A model generated the notes under the pieces. The model did no database searches, was not told where the DNA came from, and saw only the letters and a list, made by a program, of their open reading frames with translations. Shown here one piece after another: positions 8,147-16,610 of a stretch of DNA of 57,292 nt; positions within the stretch are counted from its first letter, which is position 1; the number at the start of each line of letters is the position of its first letter. This stretch comes from Pseudomonas sp. P7548 (GTDB taxonomy: Bacteria; Pseudomonadota; Gammaproteobacteria; Pseudomonadales; Pseudomonadaceae), in contig NZ_JACARO010000085.1 in NCBI RefSeq assembly GCF_013386585.1, positions 1 to 57,292 of the forward strand, written 5' to 3'. The position numbers and the translations under genes are program-made.

Positions 8147-8974
8147 ATGCGTAACGATGCTAACGACGATTTCGACAATGTTCCCAGCCTGCGGGCAGAT
8201 CACGGGGACGATGATGATTTCGAGCCGACTCCCGCCACCTCCGTGCGTTCGCGCACGACACCGGTGGTCAAGGTCAAGAGTGCCAGCACCGGCCCGCTGT
8301 GGGCGCTGGTCGGCGCGCTGCTGATCGCCTTCGCCGGCCTCGCCTGGTGGAGCTTCCAGCAGATCTCCCTGATGGGCCAGCAACTGGTCGCTACCCAGGA
8401 AAGTTTTGCACGCATCAGCGAAGAAGCGGCAGGGCGCCTGCAGGATATTTCCGGCAAGGTGGTGGCCAGCGAAGCCAGCGTGAACAATGGCAGCGAAGCC
8501 CTCAAGTTGCAGATCAAGCAGTTGGAAAGCCAGTTGCTGGAACAGGGCAAGCAGCAGGTCGGCGTCGCCGGCCAGGCCACCGTGCTGGACCAGCGCCTGG
8601 CGCAGATGACCGCCAGCACCACCGACCTGTCGAGCGCCAACGCCAAGCTGCAGGGGCAGGTCCAGGCCCTGACCGATGCCGTCGCGACCCTGAAAGCCGC
8701 GCAAGGTGATGCAGGCAAGCGTGATACCGAGATCAAGGACTTGTCTGCCGACGTGGCCGCCTTGAAGAAACAGGGCAACCCGAGCGCGGCCATCGCCCGT
8801 CTCGAGCAGGACCTGGTGGTGTTGAAGAGTGCCCAGGACAACCAGCCGGGCAACAGCGACGCGCCGACCAACAAAGAGTTCGACGTGTTCCGCATCCAGA
8901 CCACGCGCAACATCACCACCTTGCAAAGCCAGGTGCAGAACCTGCAACAGCAACTCAACACCCCCGCCCGCTGA
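8147..8974 (+). CDS. Membrane-anchored coiled-coil protein, function unknown
   Basis: A 275-aa protein. An acidic N-terminal tail (about 1-45) is followed by a single transmembrane segment (about 50-70, ALVGALLIAFAGLAW) and a long region rich in Gln, Ala, Leu and Lys heptads with no Pro until near residue 215, typical of a coiled coil. Such proteins are often labelled ATPase-like because of coiled-coil similarity, but there is no Walker motif. The topology suggests that the coiled coil lies in the periplasm. The ribosome site AGGG lies 7 bases before the ATG. Confidence 0.8.
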   Translation: MRNDANDDFDNVPSLRADHGDDDDFEPTPATSVRSRTTPVVKVKSASTGPLWALVGALLIAFAGLAWWSFQQISLMGQQLVATQESFARISEEAAGRLQDISGKVVASEASVNNGSEALKLQIKQLESQLLEQGKQQVGVAGQATVLDQRLAQMTASTTDLSSANAKLQGQVQALTDAVATLKAAQGDAGKRDTEIKDLSADVAALKKQGNPSAAIARLEQDLVVLKSAQDNQPGNSDAPTNKEFDVFRIQTTRNITTLQSQVQNLQQQLNTPAR

Positions 8975-8980
8975 GCTGCC

Positions 8981-9104
8981 TGTAGTGAGCGGGCTTGCCC
9001 CGCGCTGGGGCCCCAAAACCTGCCAACGCAGGTTAACTGGATAGATGCGCTGCCTGGGTTGGGACGGCTGCGCCACCCAGCGCGGGGCGAGCCCGCTCAC
9101 TACA
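8981..9104. repeat. REPIN (inverted REP pair)
   Basis: GTAGTGAGCGGGCTTGCCCC and its complement GGGGCGAGCCCGCTCACTAC face each other about 75 bp apart, and both arms extend with CGCGCTGGG/CCCAGCGCG. It follows the coiled-coil gene and can form a large hairpin that ends transcription. Confidence 0.85.
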
Positions 9105-9140
9105 AGTGGCCTCTTTACATCGTTGGAATTGTCACGGGCC

Positions 9141-9203
9141 GGTGACATTTCCCTTGCCCTTCGTTACTTGCCCCCACCTCGCCCTTGTTTAGACTTCGGT
9201 CAT
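9141..9203 (+). promoter_or_regulatory. Promoter element A of the glucose-uptake cluster
   Basis: This segment upstream of the AGE gene aligns without gaps to 10485-10547 upstream of gtsA. The shared blocks are GGTGACATTT, CCCTTCGTTACTTG and CCTTGTTTAGACT, with start-to-start spacings of 22 and 24 bp. TAGACT (9190-9195) could be the -10 box; the -35 region is poor, as at activator-dependent promoters. GltR is the known Pseudomonas glucose activator, so it is the natural candidate, but this is inference. Confidence 0.6.
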
Positions 9204-9229
9204 CCCACAAAAAATAATAAGGGCCACCC

Positions 9230-10489
9230 ATGACCACGCACCCACTGCCTGCCAGCAGTTGGCTGAACGCACCTGCCCATCACGCCTGGCTTGCCAATGA
9301 AGGCCAGCGCCTGCTGTCGTTCGCCAAGGCCTCTCGACTGCCCGAGGGCTTCGGCAACCTGGACGACAACGGCCAGTTGCCCGCCGATGCCCACGCCGAA
9401 ACCATGAACACCGCCCGCATGACCCACAGCTTTGCCATGGCCCACGCCATGGGGTTGCCCGGTTATGCCGACTTGGTGGCGCACGGTGTGGCCGCCCTGA
9501 GTGGGCCCCTGCGCGATAGCGAGCACGGTGGTTGGTTCGCCACGCCTCACGCGCGGGATGGCAACCGTGGCAAAGCGGCCTACCTGCATGCGTTCGTCGC
9601 GCTCGCCGCCAGCTCGGCGGTGGTGGCCGGCGCGCCGGGTGCACAGAATTTGTTGAACGACGCCATCCATATCATCGACCAGTTCTTCTGGAGCGAGGAG
9701 GAGGGCGTCATGCTCGAATCCTTTGCCCAGGACTGGAGCGGCATCGAAGCCTACCGTGGCGCCAACAGCAACATGCACGCCACCGAAGCCTTCCTGGCCC
9801 TGGCCGATGTCACCGGTGACACGCGCTGGCTGGACCGCGCGCTGCGCATCGTGGAGCGTGTTATCCACACCCATGCGGCCGGCAACCAGCACATGGTCAT
9901 CGAGCACTTTGACGCCCATTGGCAACCCCTGCTCGGTTACAACGAAGACAACCCTGCCGACGGCTTTCGCCCCTATGGCATCACCCCCGGCCACGGTTTT
10001 GAATGGGCGCGGTTGGTGCTGCACTTGGACGCCGCACGCTTGCAGGCCGGGCTCGTCACGCCCGACTGGCTGGTGACCGACGCCAAAGGCCTGTTCGCCA
10101 GCGCCTGCGAGTACGCCTGGGCCGTGGACGGTGCGCCCGGCATCGTCTACACCTTGGACTGGAGCCAGCGCCCCGTGGTGCGTGAGCGCCTGCACTGGAC
10201 CCACGCCGAGGCCAGCGCCGCCGCGCAGGCGCTGCTAAAGCGTACCGGCGAGCTGCATTACGAGACCTGGTATCGACGCTTCTGGGAGTTCTGCGACACC
10301 CATTTCATCGACCGTCACCACGGCAGTTGGCATCACGAATTGAGCCCGCAAAACCAGCCCAGCAGCAAGATCTGGGGCGGCAAACCCGACCTGTACCATG
10401 CCTGGCAAGCGGTGTTGCTGCCTGCGTTACCCTTGGCACCCAGCATGGCCAGCGCTCTGGGGCGCGGCGCTTATGTCACGAGCTGGTGA
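9230..10489 (+). CDS. AGE-family sugar epimerase/isomerase (YihS/mannose isomerase-like)
   Basis: A 419-aa (alpha/alpha)6-barrel protein of the N-acylglucosamine 2-epimerase superfamily. Catalytic-site stretches are visible: NTARMTHSFAMAHA (Arg and His), SNMHATEAFLAL (His), GHGFEWARLVLHL and the C-terminal SSKIWGGKPDLYHAWQA. These fit the aldose-ketose isomerase branch (mannose/fructose/glucose interconversion, YihS type). It lies directly before gtsA and shares a promoter element with it, so it probably feeds hexoses taken up by the same transporter. The exact sugar is not decided by sequence. Confidence 0.85.
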   Translation: MTTHPLPASSWLNAPAHHAWLANEGQRLLSFAKASRLPEGFGNLDDNGQLPADAHAETMNTARMTHSFAMAHAMGLPGYADLVAHGVAALSGPLRDSEHGGWFATPHARDGNRGKAAYLHAFVALAASSAVVAGAPGAQNLLNDAIHIIDQFFWSEEEGVMLESFAQDWSGIEAYRGANSNMHATEAFLALADVTGDTRWLDRALRIVERVIHTHAAGNQHMVIEHFDAHWQPLLGYNEDNPADGFRPYGITPGHGFEWARLVLHLDAARLQAGLVTPDWLVTDAKGLFASACEYAWAVDGAPGIVYTLDWSQRPVVRERLHWTHAEASAAAQALLKRTGELHYETWYRRFWEFCDTHFIDRHHGSWHHELSPQNQPSSKIWGGKPDLYHAWQAVLLPALPLAPSMASALGRGAYVTSW

Positions 10490-10547
10490 CATTTGTGCGT
10501 CCCTTTGTTACCTGCGCCTGGAAAATCCCTGTTTAAACTCCGTGCAG
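10485..10547 (+). promoter_or_regulatory. Promoter element B upstream of gtsA
   Basis: This is the second copy of the element at 9141. It begins inside the stop codon region of the AGE gene and has blocks GGTGACATTT, CCCTTTGTTACCTG and CCTGTTTAAACT at the same 22- and 24-bp spacings. TAAACT (10534-10539) is a possible -10 box. It suggests that gtsA has its own promoter, responding to the same regulator as the AGE gene. Confidence 0.6.
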
Positions 10548-10593
10548 CGCAAGCTCTAGACTTGCATGCATAACAACAAGAAAAGGTACTCAG

Positions 10594-11880
10594 ATGAACG
10601 CGATTAATCGCCTCGCCGTAGCTATTTCCATTGCCTCGTTGTTTCCCCTCAGTGCATTTGCCGCCGACTCGAAAGGGACGGTTGAAGTTGTGCATTGGTG
10701 GACCTCGGGTGGTGAAAAAGCGGCTGTAGATGTCCTGAAGGCCCAAGTTGAGAAAGACGGTTTCACCTGGAAAGACGGCGCCGTAGCCGGCGGTGGTGGT
10801 GCTACCGCCATGACCGTGCTGAAAAGCCGCGCAGTCGCTGGCAACCCGCCAGGCGTTGCCCAGATCAAAGGCCCGGACATTCAGGAATGGGCGTCGACTG
10901 GCCTGCTCGACACCGACGTGCTCAAGGACGTCGCCAAAGAAGAGAAGTGGGACTCGCTGCTCGACAAAAAAGTCTCCGACACCGTCAAGTACGAAGGCAA
11001 CTACGTTGCCGTACCGGTGAATATCCACCGCGTGAACTGGCTGTGGATCAACCCGGAGGTCTTTAAGAAAGCCGGGATCACCAAGAACCCAACCACCCTC
11101 GAAGAATTCTACGCAGCCGGCGACAAGCTCAAGGCAGCGGGCTTCATTCCGCTCGCCCACGGTGGCCAGCCTTGGCAGGACAGCACTGTGTTCGAAGCCG
11201 TCGTTCTGTCGGTGATGGGTGCAGATGGCTACAAGAAAGCCCTGGTTGACCTGGACAACGCCGCGCTGACCGGCCCGGAAATGGTCAAGGCCCTGACTGA
11301 GCTGAAGAAAGTCGCGACCTACATGGACGTCGACGGCAAAGGCCAGGACTGGAACCTGGAAGCGGGCAAAGTCATCAACGGCAAGGCCGGCATGCAGATC
11401 ATGGGTGACTGGGCGAAGTCCGAATGGACCGCTGCCAAGAAAGTCGCCGGCAAGGACTACGAGTGCGTAGCCTTCCCGGGCACCGACAAAGCCTTCACCT
11501 ACAACATCGACTCCCTGGCGGTGTTCAAGCAGAAAGACAAAGGCACCGCTGCGGGTCAGCAGGACATCGCCAAAGTCGTGCTGGGTGAAAACTTCCAGAA
11601 AGTCTTCAGCATCAACAAGGGTTCGATCCCGGTGCGCACCGACATGCTGGAGAAAATGGCCTCCTACGGCTTTGACTCCTGTGCCCAGACCGCTGCCAAA
11701 GACTTCCTGGCAGACGCCAAGACCGGCGGCCTGCAGCCAAGCATGGCCCACAACATGGCCACCACCCTGGCTGTGCAAGGGGCGTTCTTTGATGTCGTGA
11801 CCAACTACATCAACGACCCGAAAGCCGACCCGGCCGACACCGCCAAGAAACTTGGCGCTGCGATCAAGTCAGCCAAGTGA
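10594..11880 (+). CDS. gtsA: Glucose ABC transporter substrate-binding protein
   Basis: A 428-aa periplasmic protein (also called GltB). A Sec signal peptide ends at AFA-AD near residue 24. The mature part is a family 1 solute-binding protein: TVEVVHWWTSGGE at the start of the first lobe, VPVNIHRVNWLWINP in the middle and GIQIMGDW-like GMQIMGDWAKSEW in the ligand cleft. It delivers glucose (and probably mannose) to GtsBC-GtsD. It is first gene of the gts unit and is separated from gtsB by 174 bp holding a REP pair, which may leave gtsA transcript in excess. Confidence 0.95.
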   Translation: MNAINRLAVAISIASLFPLSAFAADSKGTVEVVHWWTSGGEKAAVDVLKAQVEKDGFTWKDGAVAGGGGATAMTVLKSRAVAGNPPGVAQIKGPDIQEWASTGLLDTDVLKDVAKEEKWDSLLDKKVSDTVKYEGNYVAVPVNIHRVNWLWINPEVFKKAGITKNPTTLEEFYAAGDKLKAAGFIPLAHGGQPWQDSTVFEAVVLSVMGADGYKKALVDLDNAALTGPEMVKALTELKKVATYMDVDGKGQDWNLEAGKVINGKAGMQIMGDWAKSEWTAAKKVAGKDYECVAFPGTDKAFTYNIDSLAVFKQKDKGTAAGQQDIAKVVLGENFQKVFSINKGSIPVRTDMLEKMASYGFDSCAQTAAKDFLADAKTGGLQPSMAHNMATTLAVQGAFFDVVTNYINDPKADPADTAKKLGAAIKSAK

Positions 11881-11886
11881 TGCTTG

Positions 11887-12012
11887 TGTAGGAGCCGGAT
11901 TCTGTGGCGAGGGAGCTTGCTCCCGCTGGGGTGCGAAGCGCCCCAAAAGGCGGCGTCTGCTGCGCAGCCGAGCGGGAGCAAGCTCCCTCGCCACAATAAG
12001 CCGCCTCCTACA
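11887..12012. repeat. REPIN inside the gts operon
   Basis: Outer arms GTAGGAG(C/G).. and ..CTCCTAC and inner arms GCGAGGGAGCTTGCTCCCGC and GCGGGAGCAAGCTCCCTCGC are inverted around a short spacer. This REP subtype differs from the others in the window. It sits exactly between the binding-protein gene and the first permease gene. Confidence 0.85.
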
Positions 12013-12054
12013 AGGCGATGTGCGTAGCCCTTTTTCCCTGTACTGGATTTTCCC

Positions 12055-12963
12055 ATGAGTTCTGTTGCTGTGTTCAGCAAGGCCTCGCCGTTCGATGCAC
12101 TGCAGCGCTGGCTTCCCAAACTGGTGCTGGCGCCGAGCATGTTCATCGTTCTGGTGGGCTTTTACGGCTACATCCTGTGGACGTTCGTGCTGTCGTTCAC
12201 CAATTCCACCTTCCTGCCCAGCTACAAATGGGCCGGCCTTGCGCAATACGCCCGGTTGTTCGACAACGACCGCTGGTGGGTAGCGAGCAAGAACCTGGCG
12301 GTTTTCGGCGGGATGTTCATCGGCATCACCCTGGTCATCGGCGTGACACTGGCGATCTTCCTCGACCAGAAAATCCGCCGCGAAGGCTTTATCCGCACCA
12401 TTTACCTGTACCCGATGGCGCTCTCGATGATCGTCACCGGTACCGCCTGGAAATGGCTGCTCAACCCGGGCATGGGCCTGGACAAACTCCTGCGGGACTG
12501 GGGCTGGGAAGGCTTCCGTCTCGACTGGCTGATCGACCCCGATCGCGTGGTCTACTGCCTGGTGATCGCGGCCGTGTGGCAAGCCTCCGGCTTCATCATG
12601 GCGATGTTCCTCGCCGGACTGCGGGGTGTGGACCAATCGATCATCCGCGCCGCCCAGATCGACGGCGCCAGCCTGCCGCGCATCTACTGGAGCGTGGTGC
12701 TGCCAAGCCTGCGCCCGGTGTTCTTCAGTGCGGTGATGATCCTGGCGCACATTGCGATCAAGAGCTTCGACCTGGTGGCCGCCATGACCGCCGGTGGCCC
12801 GGGCTACTCGTCCGACCTGCCTGCGATGTTCATGTACTCGTTCACCTTCAGCCGTGGCCAGATGGGTATGGGCTCGGCCAGTGCAATCCTGATGCTCGGT
12901 GCGATCCTCGCGATCATCGTGCCTTACCTCTACTCCGAGCTGAGGACCAAGCGTAATGACTAG
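12055..12963 (+). CDS. gtsB: Glucose ABC transporter permease 1
   Basis: A 302-aa inner-membrane protein (GltF in older naming) with about six transmembrane segments. The cytoplasmic EAA-type loop that docks on the ATPase is IIRAAQIDGASLPRIYWSVV near residue 200, followed by the LPSLRP turn. Related to MalF/UgpA permeases of the CUT1 sugar class. It overlaps gtsC by 8 bp, so the two permeases are translationally coupled. Confidence 0.94.
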   Translation: MSSVAVFSKASPFDALQRWLPKLVLAPSMFIVLVGFYGYILWTFVLSFTNSTFLPSYKWAGLAQYARLFDNDRWWVASKNLAVFGGMFIGITLVIGVTLAIFLDQKIRREGFIRTIYLYPMALSMIVTGTAWKWLLNPGMGLDKLLRDWGWEGFRLDWLIDPDRVVYCLVIAAVWQASGFIMAMFLAGLRGVDQSIIRAAQIDGASLPRIYWSVVLPSLRPVFFSAVMILAHIAIKSFDLVAAMTAGGPGYSSDLPAMFMYSFTFSRGQMGMGSASAILMLGAILAIIVPYLYSELRTKRND

Positions 12964-13801
12964 TCTCGCCTCCAAACCTTCCATCAGCCTGAGTCGCATC
13001 GCGATCTACGCGGTGCTGATCCTCGCCGTGCTGCTGTACCTGGTGCCGCTGGTGGTGATGTTGCTCACCAGCTTCAAGACCCCGGAAGACATCAGCACCG
13101 GCAACCTGCTGAGCTGGCCGACCGTGGTCACCGGCATCGGCTGGGTCAAGGCCTGGGCCACCGTGGATGGCTACTTCTGGAACTCGATCAAGATCACCGT
13201 TCCCGCTGTGCTGATCTCCACCGCCATCGGTGCATTGAACGGCTACGTGCTGTCGTTCTGGCGCTTCAAAGGCTCGCAACTGTTCTTCGGCCTGCTGTTG
13301 TTCGGCTGCTTCCTGCCGTTCCAGACCGTGTTGCTGCCGGCGTCGTTCACCCTTGGCAAGATGGGCCTGGCCAGCACCACCACCGGCCTGGTGTTTGTGC
13401 ACGTGGTCTACGGCCTGGCGTTCACCACGCTGTTCTTCCGTAACTACTACGTGAGCATCCCGGATGCGCTGATCAAGGCCGCGCGCCTGGACGGTGCGGG
13501 TTTCTTCACCATCTTCCGCCAGATCATTCTGCCGATGTCCACGCCGATCATCATGGTCTGCCTGATCTGGCAGTTCACCCAGATCTGGAACGACTTCCTG
13601 TTCGGTGTGGTGTTCTCCAGCGGTGACTCCCAGCCCATCACGGTGGCGCTGAACAACCTGGTCAACACCAGCACCGGAGCCAAGGAATATAACGTTGATA
13701 TGGCAGCGGCGATGATCGCCGGGTTGCCGACCCTGCTGGTCTATGTGATCGCAGGCAAGTATTTCGTGCGCGGCCTCACGGCCGGCGCGGTCAAGGGGTA
13801 A
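12956..13801 (+). CDS. gtsC: Glucose ABC transporter permease 2
   Basis: A 281-aa inner-membrane protein (GltG) of the MalG type with six transmembrane segments. The EAA loop is seen at ALIKAARLDGAGFFTIFRQI near residue 175, followed by ILPMSTP. It forms the heterodimeric pore with GtsB. Its start lies inside the end of gtsB and its stop is 2 bp before gtsD. Confidence 0.94.
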   Translation: MTSLASKPSISLSRIAIYAVLILAVLLYLVPLVVMLLTSFKTPEDISTGNLLSWPTVVTGIGWVKAWATVDGYFWNSIKITVPAVLISTAIGALNGYVLSFWRFKGSQLFFGLLLFGCFLPFQTVLLPASFTLGKMGLASTTTGLVFVHVVYGLAFTTLFFRNYYVSIPDALIKAARLDGAGFFTIFRQIILPMSTPIIMVCLIWQFTQIWNDFLFGVVFSSGDSQPITVALNNLVNTSTGAKEYNVDMAAAMIAGLPTLLVYVIAGKYFVRGLTAGAVKG

Positions 13802-13803
13802 TC

Positions 13804-14964
13804 ATGGCTACGCTTGAACTTCGCAATGTAAACAAGACCTATGGCGCCGGCCTGCCCGACACCTTGAAGAACATCGAACTGTCGATCAAGGAAGGCGAAT
13901 TCCTGATCCTGGTCGGCCCTTCGGGTTGCGGCAAGTCCACGCTGATGAACTGCATCGCCGGCCTTGAGACCATCACCGGCGGCGCGATCATGATCGGCGA
14001 CCAGGACGTGAGCGGCATGAGCCCCAAGGATCGCGACATCGCCATGGTGTTCCAGTCCTACGCGTTGTACCCGACCATGAGCGTGCGCGAGAACATCGAG
14101 TTCGGCCTCAAGATCCGCAAGATGCCCCAGGCCGATATCGACGCCGAAGTGGCGCGCGTGGCCAAGCTGCTGCAGATCGAGCACCTGCTCAATCGCAAGC
14201 CGGGCCAGTTGTCCGGTGGCCAGCAACAGCGTGTGGCCATGGGCCGTGCACTGGCGCGGCGCCCGAAGATCTACCTGTTCGACGAACCGCTGTCCAACCT
14301 CGACGCCAAGCTGCGCGTCGAGATGCGTACCGAAATGAAGCTGATGCACCAGCGCCTCAAGACCACCACGGTCTACGTGACCCACGACCAGATCGAAGCG
14401 ATGACCCTGGGCGACAAGGTGGCGGTCATGAAGGACGGCATCATCCAGCAGTTCGGCACGCCCAAAGAGATCTACAACAACCCGGCCAACCAGTTCGTGG
14501 CGAGCTTCATCGGTTCGCCGCCGATGAACTTCGTGCCCCTGCGCCTGCAGCGCAAGGACGGCCGCCTGGTGGCCCTGCTCGACAGCGGCCAGGCCCGTTG
14601 CGAGCTGCCGTTGAACATGAACGATGCGGGCCTCGAAGACCGCGACGTGATCCTTGGCCTGCGCCCTGAGCAGATCCTGTTGGCGAACGGCGAGGGCAAC
14701 GGTTCGTCGAGCATTCGCGCCGAAGTCCAGGTGACCGAGCCGACCGGCCCGGACACCCTGGTGTTCGTGCAACTCAATGACACCAAGGTCTGCTGCCGCC
14801 TGGCGCCGGATGTGGCGCCGCAAGTGGGCGAGACCCTGACCCTACAGTTTGACCCGGCCAAAGTGTTGCTGTTTGACGCCAAGACCGGTGAGCGCCTGGG
14901 CACTGCTTCTTCATCGCCCACACAAGGGCATGCCGACAATGTGGCTCAATTCAAAGGCCGCTGA
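13804..14964 (+). CDS. gtsD: Glucose ABC transporter ATP-binding protein
   Basis: A 386-aa cytoplasmic ATPase (GltK) of the MalK/UgpC class. Walker A GPSGCGKST is near residues 38-46, the Q-loop in MVFQSYALYP, the ABC signature LSGGQQQR near 136, Walker B IYLFDEPLSNLDA and the H-loop in YVTHDQIEA. A C-terminal TOBE/OB-type domain (about 240-370) fits a sugar importer subunit that can be regulated. It is the last gene of the gts block before oprB. Confidence 0.95.
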   Translation: MATLELRNVNKTYGAGLPDTLKNIELSIKEGEFLILVGPSGCGKSTLMNCIAGLETITGGAIMIGDQDVSGMSPKDRDIAMVFQSYALYPTMSVRENIEFGLKIRKMPQADIDAEVARVAKLLQIEHLLNRKPGQLSGGQQQRVAMGRALARRPKIYLFDEPLSNLDAKLRVEMRTEMKLMHQRLKTTTVYVTHDQIEAMTLGDKVAVMKDGIIQQFGTPKEIYNNPANQFVASFIGSPPMNFVPLRLQRKDGRLVALLDSGQARCELPLNMNDAGLEDRDVILGLRPEQILLANGEGNGSSSIRAEVQVTEPTGPDTLVFVQLNDTKVCCRLAPDVAPQVGETLTLQFDPAKVLLFDAKTGERLGTASSSPTQGHADNVAQFKGR

Positions 14965-15049
14965 AGTAGATAACTTGTTGTTTTAGCTAAAAAAAGTAAA
15001 CCGCGTTAGATAAAAACAGTTTAATAACAATAAAGACGAGGATGTAGGG

Positions 15050-16396
15050 ATGAAAAAGCAACACAACAACACTCGGCTGATCTGCCAACTGTCAGCAGCA
15101 GCAGCCCTGGTATTGTCCGCCAATGCGATGGCGGCCGATGCATTCAGCTCCGATTCCAAGTGGATGACCGGCGATTGGGGTGGTGAACGTACCAAGCTGA
15201 TCGAGCAAGGTATCGACATCAAGGCTGACTACGTTGGGGAAGTCGGTGGCAACCTGCACGGTGGCTACAACAACGACAAAACTGCCCGTTACGCTGACCA
15301 GTTCGGTCTGGGCGTAGCACTGGATCTGCAAAAGCTGTGGGGCTGGGACAACACCCAGGCCAAGATCCAACTGACCAACCGTAATGGCGCAAACATCTCC
15401 AATGACCGTATTGGCGATCCGCGTGCCGGCACCTTGAGTTCGTCTCAAGAGGTTGATGGCCGTGGCCACATGGTGCGTCTGACCCAGTTCTGGATCCAGC
15501 ACCAGATGTTCGACAACAAGCTGGATGTGAAACTCGGTTACTTCGGTGAAGGCGAAGACTTCAACACCTTCCCATGCGACTTCCAGAACCTGTCGTTCTG
15601 CGGCTCGCAAGTGGGTAACTACGTGAACACCTGGTACAACTGGCCTGTGAGCCAGGCGGCTATCCGCGTGAAGTACAACATCACGCCAGAGCTGTATGCG
15701 CAAATCGGTGCGTACAACCAGAACCCATCGCAGCTGGAGCACGGCAACGGCTTCAAGCTCAGCGGCAGTGGCACCAAGGGCACCGTGATCCCGGTGGAAT
15801 TGGTCTGGTCGCCGAAGGTCAATGGCCTGCCGGGCGAATACCGTGTGGGTTACTACAAGAGCACCGCCGATGCCAACGACGTACGTGAAGACGTCAACGG
15901 TAACGACGCTGGCACTACGGGCGCGGCCTTCCGTGTTCGTAGCAGCAAGACCGGCTACTGGGGTGTGCTGCAACAGCAACTCACCACGCACAATGGCGAC
16001 GCTTCCCGCGGCCTGAACATCGCGGCCAACGTGACCTTCCACGACAAAGACACCAACCTGGTCGACAATTACCAGTCGTTGATGCTGGTCTACAAAGGTC
16101 CATTCGACGCGCGCACCAAGGATGACGTCGGTATCGGTGTTTCCCGTATCCACGCCAACAGTGACGTGAAGAAAAACGCCGAGCTGCTCAATGCGGCTGG
16201 TGGCTTCACCGACTACGACCAATCGGGTTTCGCACCGCTGCGTAACACCGAGTACAACGTCGAAATCAACTACGGCTTCCACGTCACCAACTGGCTGACC
16301 GTGCGTCCCAACCTGCAATACGTCGCCAACCCAGGCGGTGTGAAAGAAGTCGACAACGCGTTGGTAGCGGGCCTGAAAATTCAGTCTACGTTCTAA
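15050..16396 (+). CDS. oprB: Carbohydrate-selective porin
   Basis: A 448-aa outer-membrane beta-barrel with a signal peptide cleaved after AMA (about residue 28). The mature start DAFSSDSKWMTGDWGGERTK is typical of OprB, and the chain ends in Phe as barrel proteins do. It lets glucose and other sugars into the periplasm for GtsA. The 85 bp before it are AT-rich and include TTTAGCTAAAAAA; the ribosome site GAGGA is about 8 bases upstream. It may be read both from gtsD and from its own promoter. Confidence 0.94.
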   Translation: MKKQHNNTRLICQLSAAAALVLSANAMAADAFSSDSKWMTGDWGGERTKLIEQGIDIKADYVGEVGGNLHGGYNNDKTARYADQFGLGVALDLQKLWGWDNTQAKIQLTNRNGANISNDRIGDPRAGTLSSSQEVDGRGHMVRLTQFWIQHQMFDNKLDVKLGYFGEGEDFNTFPCDFQNLSFCGSQVGNYVNTWYNWPVSQAAIRVKYNITPELYAQIGAYNQNPSQLEHGNGFKLSGSGTKGTVIPVELVWSPKVNGLPGEYRVGYYKSTADANDVREDVNGNDAGTTGAAFRVRSSKTGYWGVLQQQLTTHNGDASRGLNIAANVTFHDKDTNLVDNYQSLMLVYKGPFDARTKDDVGIGVSRIHANSDVKKNAELLNAAGGFTDYDQSGFAPLRNTEYNVEINYGFHVTNWLTVRPNLQYVANPGGVKEVDNALVAGLKIQSTF

Positions 16397-16430
16397 CGTT
16401 GTTGCGATAAGCTCCTTCTCTCTGTGCGCA

Positions 16431-16464
16431 TTTTGCGGGTAGCCATGGCTACCCGCTTTTTTTT
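16431..16464 (+). terminator. Strong terminator after oprB
   Basis: GCGGGTAGCC pairs with GGCTACCCGC around a minimal AT centre and is followed by eight T. It closes the gts-oprB unit. Confidence 0.95.
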
Positions 16465-16496
16465 GAGGAAGGGGAGCACATCTCCCTGTGGGAGCT

Positions 16497-16588
16497 GGCT
16501 TGTCGGATCGCCGCACCGCTGCGATCCAGGCGACTCGGTACAGCAGGCAGGCCGCGTTGATGCCATCGCAGGCAAGCCAGCTCCCACA
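16497..16588. repeat. REPIN
   Basis: TGTGGGAGCTGGCTTG on the left faces CAAGCCAGCTCCCACA on the right, about 50 bp apart. It lies between the oprB terminator and the mutarotase gene. Confidence 0.85.
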
Positions 16589-16610
16589 AAGACATTCAGG
16601 ACCGTGGCAC

